Of a stretch of 64,000 nt of DNA, positions 25,126 to 34,382 are shown one piece after another (positions within the stretch are counted from its first letter, which is position 1; every line of letters starts with the position of its first letter). The notes under the pieces were generated by a model that did not search any database, had not been told where the DNA came from, and saw only the letters and a list, made by a program, of their open reading frames with translations. Location of the stretch: contig NZ_LUKD01000001.1 in assembly GCF_001592745.1 (NCBI RefSeq), positions 1,384,848 through 1,448,847 on the forward strand, written 5' to 3'. This DNA is from Bdellovibrio bacteriovorus (lineage in GTDB: Bacteria; Bdellovibrionota; Bdellovibrionia; Bdellovibrionales; Bdellovibrionaceae). A program made the translations under genes and the position numbers.

Positions 25126-26723
25126 CGTACCCCCGACTTACTTTTTTCACGACTGGAGCTTTGTTCGTTTATTTTCTCAGACCCCATTTGCGCGATTTCT
25201 TCAAGTCGCGCCCAAGACTTTTCGGAAGCCCCCGCTGCGAACTTTTCTATACATCGAGCTTCTTCAGAATAAAAATCTTCGTGCGGTTTAATCATCTCGC
25301 AATAACTAGCAATGGGTTTTGAATTGCTTGTAAACGCCAGATAAGTATCAATCGCGTTTTTTCCTACATGTTGCTTGAAGCAATCCTGTCTTCTTTGTGA
25401 CTCTTTAAATGTTTGTTCGGCGCTAGCTAACGCGGGAATGGGACGAGCACATTTATTTATGACATGTCTTGGATTTAGTGAAGTTTTCGACCAATCCATA
25501 AATACCGTTTCCATGTAGGCTGCTTTTCCTTGAGCACATGCCGACGGGATCGGTTTCTGATCGCAGGCCTTTAAGTCTTTAACTAAATCTTCAATTTTTC
25601 TTTTCTTATATTCTTCAAATCCCGCTTCATCGTTAATAGCGTAAAGGTCTTCTAAGCGACTGCGTATTTCTGCTTTACGTAACTCTGAAGCTTCGTCATC
25701 ACTTTCGCGATAGAAATCCATTTCCCCTTGAAGATTTTCAATCATACGTGGGAGGTCAGTTTCCATATTTCCGTCTTGAATCAAGGCCTTCAGCTGTTCA
25801 ATGGCGGCTGCTTCAAAAGTAGATCGGTTCTTTTTAAGCTCGTTCTTTTCGGTCTCTATCATTTCTTTTTTACTGCAACCCGTTTTATTTTTTAAATCAT
25901 TGAGGTACTTGAAGGTCGAACTATTCTGAGACAAAAGGTTTTTAACAATCTTTGCTCGCTTCTCAATAATTTTAAGTGATGAATTTTCCCTCGAATCACG
26001 ACACCAATTTTCGACAAACGCCTGAGCCTGACTGCGTGGCAATGAGAATACTGCCGGGCTAGTGAATGGAAATTGCGCCGGATGTCCCATCTGAATTTTT
26101 TTATAGTCTTCGCTAGCTTTTAAGAAAGCCTCTTCATAACTACTGCCTTGATCAAGCGCACGCTGAAAAAAAACTGGAAAGTCATGAGCCATGACTTCGT
26201 CTCCGGCTACTTTCATGGTCCAAGCTTTTAAGTCCGATCTTGTGGAGGCAAAGGCTTGTGTCTTAGGAAGGTCGGAAAGAGTTTCAGGTATCCTGCCACT
26301 ATAGCAGTTCAGTGCATAGACCGTAGTTTCTGCTTGTGGGTTGTTTTTTTGAAAAGCTTGGAGAGAATTCTTAAGATCTTGGACTTCGATAGATTTTTTA
26401 TAATCTGTATTAATGCCATCTGAAACTGCTAGGTAATACTTGTCATCCTTTACGATCCCATGGCCTAAAAATTCAACATGAAGTGAATCCACGTTCTTTA
26501 ATTGTTTTAAGCTTTTTTCAAAATTAGATTTCTCGGCTTTGGTTTTCGCCGCCGGAGAAAGACGTACGATTTTATAGCCGTAGGTTTCATAGAATTTAAT
26601 CGCGGATGCTTCTCGTTCTTTTAAAACTGGATGAGAATCTCCGACAAAAAGCACGGCCACCTTGTCGCCAGCAAATGAGGAAACGCACCAGAATATCAGC
26701 AGTATCGAAACAATAGATTTCAT
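25122..26723 (-). CDS. Secreted candidate caspase/legumain-fold (clan CD) protein with helical C-terminal half
   Basis: A 533-residue protein with a signal peptide (about residues 3-18). Residues about 20-230 look like a caspase-hemoglobinase fold: a first beta strand KVAVLFVGD, strand-plus-histidine HVEFLGHGI with H88 in a His-Gly pair, and strand-plus-cysteine VYALNCYSG with C140. His-Gly followed about 50 residues later by a strand ending in Cys is the clan CD catalytic pattern (legumain, caspase, clostripain, gingipain). Residues about 235-530 are charged, mostly helical, with more cysteines. It is followed by a coupled small Cys-rich gene. Protease activity is unproven; it could be a non-catalytic relative. 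Confidence 0.5.
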   Translation of the reverse strand: MKSIVSILLIFWCVSSFAGDKVAVLFVGDSHPVLKEREASAIKFYETYGYKIVRLSPAAKTKAEKSNFEKSLKQLKNVDSLHVEFLGHGIVKDDKYYLAVSDGINTDYKKSIEVQDLKNSLQAFQKNNPQAETTVYALNCYSGRIPETLSDLPKTQAFASTRSDLKAWTMKVAGDEVMAHDFPVFFQRALDQGSSYEEAFLKASEDYKKIQMGHPAQFPFTSPAVFSLPRSQAQAFVENWCRDSRENSSLKIIEKRAKIVKNLLSQNSSTFKYLNDLKNKTGCSKKEMIETEKNELKKNRSTFEAAAIEQLKALIQDGNMETDLPRMIENLQGEMDFYRESDDEASELRKAEIRSRLEDLYAINDEAGFEEYKKRKIEDLVKDLKACDQKPIPSACAQGKAAYMETVFMDWSKTSLNPRHVINKCARPIPALASAEQTFKESQRRQDCFKQHVGKNAIDTYLAFTSNSKPIASYCEMIKPHEDFYSEEARCIEKFAAGASEKSWARLEEIAQMGSEKINEQSSSREKSKSGVR

Positions 26724-26800
26724 CCCTTTTAGAATATCGAAGGGCGATAGTGTAAGGAATAGGGCACCTCAAAGAACTGGTCTAGGTGCCTTCTTTTTAT

Positions 26801-27490
26801 CTATGGGAGCTTGAGCTTCGGACAACGTTTTTGGATAAACGTCAGCATCGCTTTGTCATTGTACTTAAGATAGATGTCGCCGTCGCTGGTGTACTTAAAG
26901 AGTTCTGAGTTCTTCACGGAACATGACGTGTTGTTCACATCTCTAAAAACAGAACTCGCGTTTGAATTGGATGTTGGAGGAGAACCTAATTTAAATCCAC
27001 CGTCCAGTATAATCCCTTGGAAGTTTGTGATTTCAATGCCACCGCGGTTGGAGGGCTCGACATAATCAGCGACTATAACATTTGCGCGCGTGATGCTTTT
27101 TAAACGAGCTTTCTTGGATTCAAACACGAATTTGTCGCCCGTCACGTGGGTGACGATCAACTCGCGCGTATCGTCTTTCCATTCGTAGGAAAACGCCTCT
27201 GTATTTCTTGGAAAAAGATAGAACTCACGAGCCCCCGTTGTTTGGGATTCGTCGCCTGGCCCAAATGAGTTAAAGACCATGAACATGCCTTCTGAAGTGA
27301 AAAGATGATCGCGATAGATTAAATCCTTCCAGGCATCGTCGGGCGTAACAGAAAAAAAGCACTCGCCATTTCCTGACAACATTTGTTGGATTTTTGTACC
27401 ATCACGGCGTTCAGCGATATCTGGGCAGCTTGCCTGATCCGCAGCGTGGGCTATTCCTACAGATAAAATAAGACTTAACAAGAATGACAT
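26801..27490 (-). CDS. Secreted protein of unknown family
   Basis: A 229-residue protein I do not recognise. It has a signal peptide (about residues 1-16, ending AHA). The mature part is beta-rich, starting with a short cysteine-bearing segment (QASCPDIAERRDG, GECFFSV) and containing alternating strands such as FYLFPRN, FSYEWKDD, IVTHVTG and KFVFESKKARL; two further cysteines lie at NTSCSV and RCPKL. AGGGGG precedes the ATG. No enzyme motif is visible. It is upstream of the clan CD-like gene on the same strand with a 77-base gap, and could be in the same transcription unit. Confidence 0.6.
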   Translation of the reverse strand: MSFLLSLILSVGIAHAADQASCPDIAERRDGTKIQQMLSGNGECFFSVTPDDAWKDLIYRDHLFTSEGMFMVFNSFGPGDESQTTGAREFYLFPRNTEAFSYEWKDDTRELIVTHVTGDKFVFESKKARLKSITRANVIVADYVEPSNRGGIEITNFQGIILDGGFKLGSPPTSNSNASSVFRDVNNTSCSVKNSELFKYTSDGDIYLKYNDKAMLTFIQKRCPKLKLP

Positions 27491-27562
27491 GGATCCCCCT
27501 GGAAATAGCTGACCTTATGGCGGAACACTTGTCAATTTAGCGGACGACGGGTCCTGGAAAAA

Positions 27563-28324
27563 CTATTCGCGCTCGTTCACTCGCTCAGTGAACTCTCGCT
27601 TCTTTTCAAAGACGCCTACGATAATCACAGCGACTTCAAATAGCACCCACATAGGCGCCAGCATCATCACCATGCTTAATAAATCGGGAGGCGTAATAAT
27701 GGCGGCGATCACGGCGATAGTCATTACCGCGTAACGACGGTTCTTACGTAGGAAAGACTGGGAGACGATTCCCAACATGCCAAGCACCACGATGACTAAT
27801 GGCAACTCGAAGGCCACACCGAACATCAAACACATTTGCGTGAAGAAGCCCATGTACTGATCAATCGAGATCATCGGCTTATCGACGTCGCCTCCAAAGT
27901 GCATCAGGAACTCAAATGCCATCGGCAAAGCGATGTAGTAAGAAAAGGCGGCACCCAAAACAAAAAGGACAGTACCAGAGACGATAAATCCTAAAGTGTA
28001 CTTACGCTCTTTCGAATAAAGACCAGGAGCCACAAAAAGCCAAACTTGATGAAGCCAGAAAGGACACGAAATCAAGATACCGCAGACAAACGCAAGCTTA
28101 AGGTGCGCGATGAATTTATCTAAAGGACCTGTGTAGATCAGACCGCCACCTGGAAGATACGGCGCAATCGGCGCACGGACAAAATTGAAAATCTGATCAC
28201 TAAAACCGTAACAAATCCCGGTTGCGATAACCAAAATCAAAGCACAATTGATCAAGCGCTTACGCAAATCAGCCAAATGCTCATACAACGATTGCGCTCG
28301 TGAATCTAGTTCTTCGCTTCTCAT
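27563..28324 (-). CDS. tatC: Sec-independent protein translocase TatC
   Basis: A 253-residue inner-membrane protein with six transmembrane segments that recognises twin-arginine signal peptides together with TatB. Family marks are HLADLRKRL near the N-terminus (about residues 15-24), LSFVCGILISCPFW-type second helix, the FLHQVW and GLYSKERK region, FEFLMHFGG, and FGVAFELPLVIVVLGMLG. It overlaps tatB by 4 bases. Tat export has been reported to matter for B. bacteriovorus growth. TatA is not in the window. Confidence 0.96.
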   Translation of the reverse strand: MRSEELDSRAQSLYEHLADLRKRLINCALILVIATGICYGFSDQIFNFVRAPIAPYLPGGGLIYTGPLDKFIAHLKLAFVCGILISCPFWLHQVWLFVAPGLYSKERKYTLGFIVSGTVLFVLGAAFSYYIALPMAFEFLMHFGGDVDKPMISIDQYMGFFTQMCLMFGVAFELPLVIVVLGMLGIVSQSFLRKNRRYAVMTIAVIAAIITPPDLLSMVMMLAPMWVLFEVAVIIVGVFEKKREFTERVNERE

Positions 28325-28650
28325 GAGGGTTTGTGCTCTTTATCTTCGGTGTTTTTTTGTTCAGTTTGTTCAGTGAGTTCCATCTGTTGAGGATCTGAAG
28401 CTTCTTCACTGATAGCAGGATGATGATCGTAAGACGGTGGCTGAGATTGTTTCTTAGGCGCTTCGTTGAAATCAATGCGATCAAAACGCGCTTGCTGCTT
28501 AAGTTCCTCACCCAAAACATTTGTGCTGCGTTTAAGCTCGTTGATAAAACGACCCAGGGTGCGAGCTAACTCTGGAAGCTCTTTCGGCCCGATCACGATA
28601 AGGGCCAATACACCAAGGAAAATGAGTTCTGACATGCCTAAGCCAAACAT
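28321..28650 (-). CDS. tatB: Sec-independent protein translocase TatB
   Basis: A 109-residue single-span protein. MFGLGMSELIFLGVLALIVIGP carries the conserved Glu at position 8 and the Gly-Pro hinge of TatB, followed by an amphipathic helix (ELPELARTLGRFI) and a charged Gln/Glu/Pro-rich tail. The first-helix sequence and the extended tail favour TatB over TatA. The ATG at 28650 is chosen on the family's MF-start; a later ATG at 28635 is possible. It is coupled to tatC by an ATGA overlap. Confidence 0.9.
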   Translation of the reverse strand: MFGLGMSELIFLGVLALIVIGPKELPELARTLGRFINELKRSTNVLGEELKQQARFDRIDFNEAPKKQSQPPSYDHHPAISEEASDPQQMELTEQTEQKNTEDKEHKPS

Positions 28651-28668
28651 GGCGTCAGCATAGTGGAA

Positions 28669-29304
28669 TCAGCCTTGCTTGCCAAGCTTTACTTGGTCTT
28701 GCGGCAGAGTCAAAACACCCATTTCAACGAGTTTTTCACGTGCCAGTTCCGATCCGGTTCGCATATAGCGGTCGTAGAGGCGAAGAATACTTTCATCGCT
28801 CTTAATGAATGAGTGGTGGCTGATATATGTGAGTACGTCCACGAAATCCAAAAACTGTCGAGAGAACGTATTGTAAACTTTGGCCAAAGTGTCTTCTCGC
28901 GTGCAGTGAGCTAGCGAGGCATAAGCAGCTCCGCCGATTTCCGCATAGTAATCCACATCCACTATTTTTCGCGAAAGGGAGTCACCAAAAAAACCGCTGA
29001 TATAAAGAGTTCGATCACCTAGTTTTCTAAGTAATTCGGTTTTGGTTACAGCATCAGAGTTTTGTGCTGTTAAATACATTTCAGCCAGTGTTGTGGGATT
29101 CTTCTGTCCGGCTTCGTTGGCGTATTCGCTTTCAAAAAGATTGCGAGCATCCAAGTAGTGCTGCAGAAGATTTACAAGATAGCTTTCCACCAAAGGAAAG
29201 GTTTGAATCTTTCTTTGGCTTAAACCCTTTTGGACCATTTCTTGGAAATAGCCCTCAGGACTTACAAAAAGTTCTACTGAGTCGGTCGAACGCTTTTCCC
29301 TCAT
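28669..29304 (-). CDS. Conserved cytoplasmic protein of unknown function
   Basis: A 211-residue soluble protein, almost wholly helical, with no signal peptide. Distinctive segments are SVELFVSPEGYFQEMV, TFPLVESYLVNLLQHYLDA, ISGFFGDSL and VDYYAEIGGAAYASLA. I take it as one of the conserved proteins seen beside tat or regulatory genes in myxobacteria and relatives, but I cannot name a family. A short AGGT ribosome-binding site precedes the ATG. It is 18 bases before tatB on the same strand and is likely co-transcribed with tatBC. Confidence 0.65.
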   Translation of the reverse strand: MREKRSTDSVELFVSPEGYFQEMVQKGLSQRKIQTFPLVESYLVNLLQHYLDARNLFESEYANEAGQKNPTTLAEMYLTAQNSDAVTKTELLRKLGDRTLYISGFFGDSLSRKIVDVDYYAEIGGAAYASLAHCTREDTLAKVYNTFSRQFLDFVDVLTYISHHSFIKSDESILRLYDRYMRTGSELAREKLVEMGVLTLPQDQVKLGKQG

Positions 29305-29466
29305 ACCTAAGAGTTTAACAAAACTGAGGGGGGATACGGTTAATTGTTTTTTTGTATTCTAGGCCTAGGTCTCAGAATGTCTCACTTTGAAACACCTTCT
29401 CGGCATGCCCCTTGAATTCTTAGTTTTAGAAGCCTTAATGAATTTGTATAAGGCAAGGAGCCCGCT

Positions 29467-30522
29467 TTGAAGCCCCTTCTTCTGGCTATAGTTTTGTCAT
29501 CAATCGGCGCATTTTGTGCTGATCCTGCATTTGCGCAAAAATGCTCAAGCATTTTTTCTTCGCAATATGCTTTAGATGGCAAGGTGGAGGTGGACGCTCG
29601 CGCTCTTCATAGTACAAAAACAGCGGACGAATACGCACAAACTATCACGGAAATTAACTCCTTAATTGCGCCTTTAGAAATCCCACAGCAAGTAAAAGTG
29701 TCCGTAGGCATGGCCTTTAAGTTTTCACACTTCAACGCGGGGGATTTTTCCGTTTACATAGGCATACGCCCTGACTCTATGGGAAAGATGCATCCTAAAG
29801 TAAATCAAACGACGATGGCTCACGAATATGGGCACGCCATCTTTGAGCACAATCTTATAAAGGATTTGGAAAGCTATAAATCCCTTCGGCACAAGGCCAT
29901 TCACTTAGAAGCCCAGGTCGAAGCCGCCGCTCGAGAGTCTAAGAATCTTGTATATCGTTCCGACGTCACTTTTGATAAAAAGAAAAAACAAGAGCTTCAG
30001 TGGCAGGCAATTGAAAAAATGCTGGAGTCAAAATCTTTAAAAAAAGAATTCAAAGCCTTTCAACGCTATTGGATTATCCGCACCGCTTTTCATGAACTCT
30101 TTGCCGATGCGGTGGCTTTGACATACACACGTGACCCCAAAAGTATAGCTAAGCTTTTAAAATCAAAAGAAGAAACCAATAAAGAATTTAGCTCTAATGA
30201 AATTATTCTGCGCGACTTCACCGATGGTCGCCATCACCGCAATGAACAGACGTGGAAGAAAGAACATCCTTTCTATACAGAGTTCGCAGCGGATGTTTAC
30301 TACTCATTCTTACCGGCTCGATGGGAACTTTGGAATATAGCAAAAAATAAAATCGACAGTGAGAACTATCGAAAAGAACTTCCTTATAAGGTCTTTTCAA
30401 TTCTTGAAAGAAACCTATCCGAGTCGTTAGCGCTCAGCCCGGAAACTGTAGGTCCCACGGGCCTTAAAGATATTCAGCGCATGAACGATCAAATCATCGA
30501 AGACTTCAGACGCGAACTATAG
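29467..30522 (+). CDS. Secreted zincin-like (HExxH) protein
   Basis: A 351-residue protein with a signal peptide (about residues 1-23, ending AFAQ). The HExxH zinc motif is HEYGH at 119-123, and a second conserved-looking block FHELFADAVAL (208-218) could supply the third ligand and structural residues. A helical, lysine-rich stretch lies between them. This layout resembles secreted gluzincin-type peptidases, but I cannot place it in a known family. The start is TTG at 29467 with GGAG seven bases upstream. It ends overlapping the 3' end of the M16 peptidase gene by 6 bases, convergent. A digestive or envelope-processing role is inference. Confidence 0.6.
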   Translation: MKPLLLAIVLSSIGAFCADPAFAQKCSSIFSSQYALDGKVEVDARALHSTKTADEYAQTITEINSLIAPLEIPQQVKVSVGMAFKFSHFNAGDFSVYIGIRPDSMGKMHPKVNQTTMAHEYGHAIFEHNLIKDLESYKSLRHKAIHLEAQVEAAARESKNLVYRSDVTFDKKKKQELQWQAIEKMLESKSLKKEFKAFQRYWIIRTAFHELFADAVALTYTRDPKSIAKLLKSKEETNKEFSSNEIILRDFTDGRHHRNEQTWKKEHPFYTEFAADVYYSFLPARWELWNIAKNKIDSENYRKELPYKVFSILERNLSESLALSPETVGPTGLKDIQRMNDQIIEDFRREL

Positions 30523-33120
30523 TTCAACGTCTGAAGGTCCTACAAGACTGATAACTGAAGGTTGAGAGAAGATCTTTTGTGCAAGCTTTTGCACATCTTC
30601 TGGCGTCACCGCGAAATACTTATCTGCAACATCCAATGTGTCTTTGTAATCAAGACCATAAATATCATCGAATAAAAGAGCATTACAGATAGTGCTCTTT
30701 CTTTGTAATTCGATATCGTGACGTCCGATCAAGTATCTTTGTGCACGTCCCAACTCTTCCTCGCTGATTTTAGTATCAGCCAGTTTTTGGAATTCGGCTT
30801 TCAACATCTGGATGGCTTTTTCTGATTTTTCTGGCGAGCATCCGATATATCCACCGAAATATCCACATTCTAAACCTTCCATGTGCATTGGCGAAACGGA
30901 ATAGGCCAAAGAGTTTTTATCACGAAGTTCAATAAAGAGTCTTCCGCCTTGACCGCTCAGAATAGATTGAATGATTTCAAGTGTGAAGCGGTTCGGATCT
31001 TTCAATGTCAGACCACGATAGCCGACAATGATATGGCTTTGTTCTTTTTTTAGCTGCTGATAAAGCTTTTTTCCTTCTTTAAGTTCCGCAATCGGAAACT
31101 TGTTAGCAATTCTTTCGCCTTTCGGAAAAAGCTTCGTAATTTCCTCAAGCTTGTTCACCCATTTATCTTTATTCACATCACCCACCACACAGAAAGTCAG
31201 ATTTTTTGCGTGGGCAATTTTCTTATAATACGCCATCAGGTGTTCAGAATTAATGGCATTGATAGAAGCTTCCGTTCCGATCATATCGCGTGCGTAAGGG
31301 TGTCCTTTAAAAATTTCCTGGAGGAAGCTAAGAACACAAAGCTGAGCGGGGTTGTCGTTGCGGGCCTTGATCTGATTTTTGATAACAACTTTTTCCCGCT
31401 CAAGAATATCTTGCGGGAAAAGCGGATGTAAAAGTGAGTCGGCATAGATCTCAAGCATTTTATCTTCAAATGGAGAAAGATAGTCCATCGAAAGACCGGC
31501 GGAGTTTCTGCCGCCGAAGGCGCCCAAGCCTGCGGCTAGCTCATCCACCTTTAAGTTAATATCATCTTCCGTAAAATTCTTGGATCCCGAAAGCCAGTTG
31601 CGAGAAAAAAGCTCCGTCAACCCGGTCTGGTTTTCGTTTTCAACACGCGTACCTCCCAAAAAGGCCGCTTTCATTGCCACATAAGGAGTGTCCTTTTGAT
31701 CACGGATCAAAAGTGTCGCACCCGAAGACAACGTGATTTTTTCAGTTTCAGGAGTGTGCTTAACCGCTCCGACGTTGATGTTAAATTTCTTAGCCTTAAA
31801 CTTCATGGTGTCTTTAGAAAGCTTCGCGCCCTGCAAAGCTTTCTTTAAATCCTTCGCAAAAGATTTAAGAATCTGCTCCGCCTCTTTCTTGTCCATGTTC
31901 GTCATCAGTGAAAGGCCGAAGTTTTCAGGCTTAAAATATTTTTTTGCGACTTTCTGAATGTCCTCAGGTTTTAGCGCGTAAATTTCCTTCATGTATTTAC
32001 GGTAGTAGTCATGATCGTTGTAATAGAACTCATTACTACCCGCTTTTCTTGCAATATTATCCACAGTCTCCATCGAATAAACTTCGTGGCTCGCAAAATT
32101 CGTAATGGCCTTTTGCATTTCTGCGGATGTTGGCGGCTCTTCGATCAACTTCACCAGCTCTGGCGTGACTTTTGTTAAAGCCTTCGCCAGATTTTCTTTC
32201 TCAAGATTAAACGAAACCGCAAAAAGTCCATCATCTTGCATAGAATAACTGAAGGAACCGACAGAGTTTGTTAGTGGTTCACGAATACGCAAGCTTTGCA
32301 TAAGGCGGCAAGAGTCCCCTTGCCCCAGAATCGCCGACAGAACTTCAAGCGCGGCGATATCTTTGTGTTTTACACTCGGAATACGCCACGTCAGATACCC
32401 GGTTGTTTGCTCAAATTTCGTCTGCTCAACTTTAATGCGAATGGCTTTTTGTACAGGTTCTTTCGTGCGCGCTACTTTTTTGAGTTTGTAAGGCGCAAAG
32501 GCCCCGAAAAGCTCTTCAACTTTTTTCTTCATCTCTTTGGACTCGAAATCACCTGCCACCACCAGGAACATATTCGAAGGAACGTAGCGGCTGTGGTAGT
32601 ATTGAAGGATTTTTTTCGGTGAAACGCCGTTAACGACCTTGTCGTAACCAATCACGGGGCGGCCATAAGGATGTTTTTTAAAGACATTTGTGAATAACAA
32701 TTGGCTGGCACGACGGCCCGGGCTGTCTTGCCCACGTTTGATCTCTTCAATAACCACTTCTCGTTCATTGTCGATTTCTTTGGGGTCGAAAGTGGGAAAT
32801 CCCATCATTTCGCTGATCACGTCTAAAGCGACGTCAGAAAATTGCTTGGAAATGGTCACGTAGAAGACAGTTTGGTCAAACGAGGTGTAGGCGTTAAGCT
32901 CCCCGCCAGAGCCTTCCACGGTGGCGGCGATTTCACCGACATTGTACTTGCGAGTGCCTTTGAACACCAAATGCTCGATGAAATGTGAAAGACCCTCTTC
33001 ACCCTTTTTTTCATCCGCAGAGCCCGTTTTCACCCACATTTGAACTGAGACCACAGGTGACTTATGACTCTCTAAGAAAAGGACTTTCATACCGTTTTTT
33101 AGTTGAAATTTTTTAGACAT
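30517..33120 (-). CDS. M16 family zinc metallopeptidase (two-lobed)
   Basis: An 867-residue insulinase-family peptidase. The first lobe (about residues 1-430) has the inverted zinc motif HFIEH (H46-x-x-E49-H50) and the family's downstream REVVIEEIKRGQDSP glutamate region near 120-135. The second lobe (about 440-865) repeats the fold but lacks HxxEH (it reads GLTELFSRNW), as expected for the inactive half. No signal peptide is visible, so it is probably cytoplasmic or periplasmic by other means; many such proteins act on peptides. It is divergent from hemW with only 16 bases between starts. Confidence 0.92.
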   Translation of the reverse strand: MSKKFQLKNGMKVLFLESHKSPVVSVQMWVKTGSADEKKGEEGLSHFIEHLVFKGTRKYNVGEIAATVEGSGGELNAYTSFDQTVFYVTISKQFSDVALDVISEMMGFPTFDPKEIDNEREVVIEEIKRGQDSPGRRASQLLFTNVFKKHPYGRPVIGYDKVVNGVSPKKILQYYHSRYVPSNMFLVVAGDFESKEMKKKVEELFGAFAPYKLKKVARTKEPVQKAIRIKVEQTKFEQTTGYLTWRIPSVKHKDIAALEVLSAILGQGDSCRLMQSLRIREPLTNSVGSFSYSMQDDGLFAVSFNLEKENLAKALTKVTPELVKLIEEPPTSAEMQKAITNFASHEVYSMETVDNIARKAGSNEFYYNDHDYYRKYMKEIYALKPEDIQKVAKKYFKPENFGLSLMTNMDKKEAEQILKSFAKDLKKALQGAKLSKDTMKFKAKKFNINVGAVKHTPETEKITLSSGATLLIRDQKDTPYVAMKAAFLGGTRVENENQTGLTELFSRNWLSGSKNFTEDDINLKVDELAAGLGAFGGRNSAGLSMDYLSPFEDKMLEIYADSLLHPLFPQDILEREKVVIKNQIKARNDNPAQLCVLSFLQEIFKGHPYARDMIGTEASINAINSEHLMAYYKKIAHAKNLTFCVVGDVNKDKWVNKLEEITKLFPKGERIANKFPIAELKEGKKLYQQLKKEQSHIIVGYRGLTLKDPNRFTLEIIQSILSGQGGRLFIELRDKNSLAYSVSPMHMEGLECGYFGGYIGCSPEKSEKAIQMLKAEFQKLADTKISEEELGRAQRYLIGRHDIELQRKSTICNALLFDDIYGLDYKDTLDVADKYFAVTPEDVQKLAQKIFSQPSVISLVGPSDVEL

Positions 33121-33136
33121 ACTCTAGATAACTCCC

Positions 33137-34309
33137 ATGGCATTTGGCGTCTACGTTCACATTCCTTACTGTATTCAGCGCTGCACTTATTGTGACTTCG
33201 CGACTTACGAGCAAAGTAAGATTTTGCCTCCGGATCAGTACGTCGAATTGCTATTTAAAGAAATTCGCCAGAAGCATCGTTATTACACCCCACAAAGTTT
33301 GGACACTCTTTACTTTGGTGGCGGAACACCGAGCTTGATCCCTGCTCCTCTCATTGTATCGATTATAAAAGAGCTGGGTAGATACGGATTTACAACTAGA
33401 CCCGATACCGAAATCACGATTGAGATCAATCCGGCAACCATCAACGAAGATAAATTGAAAATGTATTTAGATCATGGGGTGAACCGATTCAGTGTCGGTG
33501 CTCAAACCTTTGATGATCGTTTGTTGAAAATGGTTCATCGCGAACACTCGGCGAAACAAACATTAGAAACCCTGGACCTTTTGCGAGCGCACAATCTGAA
33601 CTTCAGCTTCGACATTCTTTTTGCGTTGCCGTCACAGACTGTCGCAGGTTTGAAAAACGATGTGAAAATCGCCATTGAACAAGGCGCAAAACATATCAGC
33701 CCCTACTGCCTGACTGTTCCTGATGGTCATCCTCTTTCTAAAGGTCGTCCTTTGGATGATGAGCAGGTAGAGATGTTTGACATTATCGCTGATGAGCTAA
33801 CGGCAAAAGGTTTTAAGCAATACGAAATTTCCAACTTTGCCCTTCCCGGTTTTGAGTCACGACACAACATGCTTTATTGGGTGGACGAGCCTTATTGGGG
33901 CTTAGGACTCAGTGCGCATTCTTACAGTCTTGAGTCCGCGTGGGGCACACGCTACTGGAACATCAATTCTATCAACGAATACCAAAAGCAGATTTTAGCT
34001 TTTGATGGACAAGAGTTTGATTCCCCGGCAAAGCACTTGCCTGCCGCACAACATGAAATTCTGGAGATGCATCAAGCTCTCACAGACTTTTGTCATACTT
34101 CGATGCGTTTAATGCGCGGGCTCAGCCAAGAAAAGCTTTCTAAAAAATTCCCGCCTGAGATTTCAAACAAAGTACAAACTCTTTTAAACGGCCTGATCAA
34201 AAAGAACTGGGTTCAGTATGACAACGGGCACTGGTCTCTCACACGCGATGGCTTAGTTTTGAGCAACAAAGTCTTTCAAGAATTAACCTTCTTGCCAGAG
34301 GATATTTAA
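33137..34309 (+). CDS. hemW: Heme chaperone HemW (radical-SAM, HemN-like)
   Basis: A 390-residue radical-SAM protein. VYVHIPYCIQRCTYCDF gives the CxxxCxxC motif (C12, C16, C19), followed by YFGGGTPSLIP, EINPATI, GVNRFSVGAQTFDD, and a C-terminal domain with NMLYW and GLGLSAHSY. The lack of the extra N-terminal part of true HemN and the presence of a C-terminal winged-helix domain point to HemW, which binds and delivers heme, rather than to coproporphyrinogen dehydrogenase. There is no ribosome-binding site, and a candidate promoter (TTGAAA 33103-33108, TAGATA 33125-33130) would give a leaderless mRNA. Confidence 0.9.
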   Translation: MAFGVYVHIPYCIQRCTYCDFATYEQSKILPPDQYVELLFKEIRQKHRYYTPQSLDTLYFGGGTPSLIPAPLIVSIIKELGRYGFTTRPDTEITIEINPATINEDKLKMYLDHGVNRFSVGAQTFDDRLLKMVHREHSAKQTLETLDLLRAHNLNFSFDILFALPSQTVAGLKNDVKIAIEQGAKHISPYCLTVPDGHPLSKGRPLDDEQVEMFDIIADELTAKGFKQYEISNFALPGFESRHNMLYWVDEPYWGLGLSAHSYSLESAWGTRYWNINSINEYQKQILAFDGQEFDSPAKHLPAAQHEILEMHQALTDFCHTSMRLMRGLSQEKLSKKFPPEISNKVQTLLNGLIKKNWVQYDNGHWSLTRDGLVLSNKVFQELTFLPEDI

Positions 34310-34382
34310 GGGCCTGCTAGGGCACCGGACATTGACAATCCTAAACGAATACACAATCTTAAGTATTGCGAAAGGAACCGTC

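Noticed and set aside
34332..34337. Perfect TTGACA ahead of grpE, considered as a full promoter.
   Set aside because: No acceptable -10 at 16 to 18 bases; kept only as a remark. No CIRCE element or sigma-32 type site was seen either.
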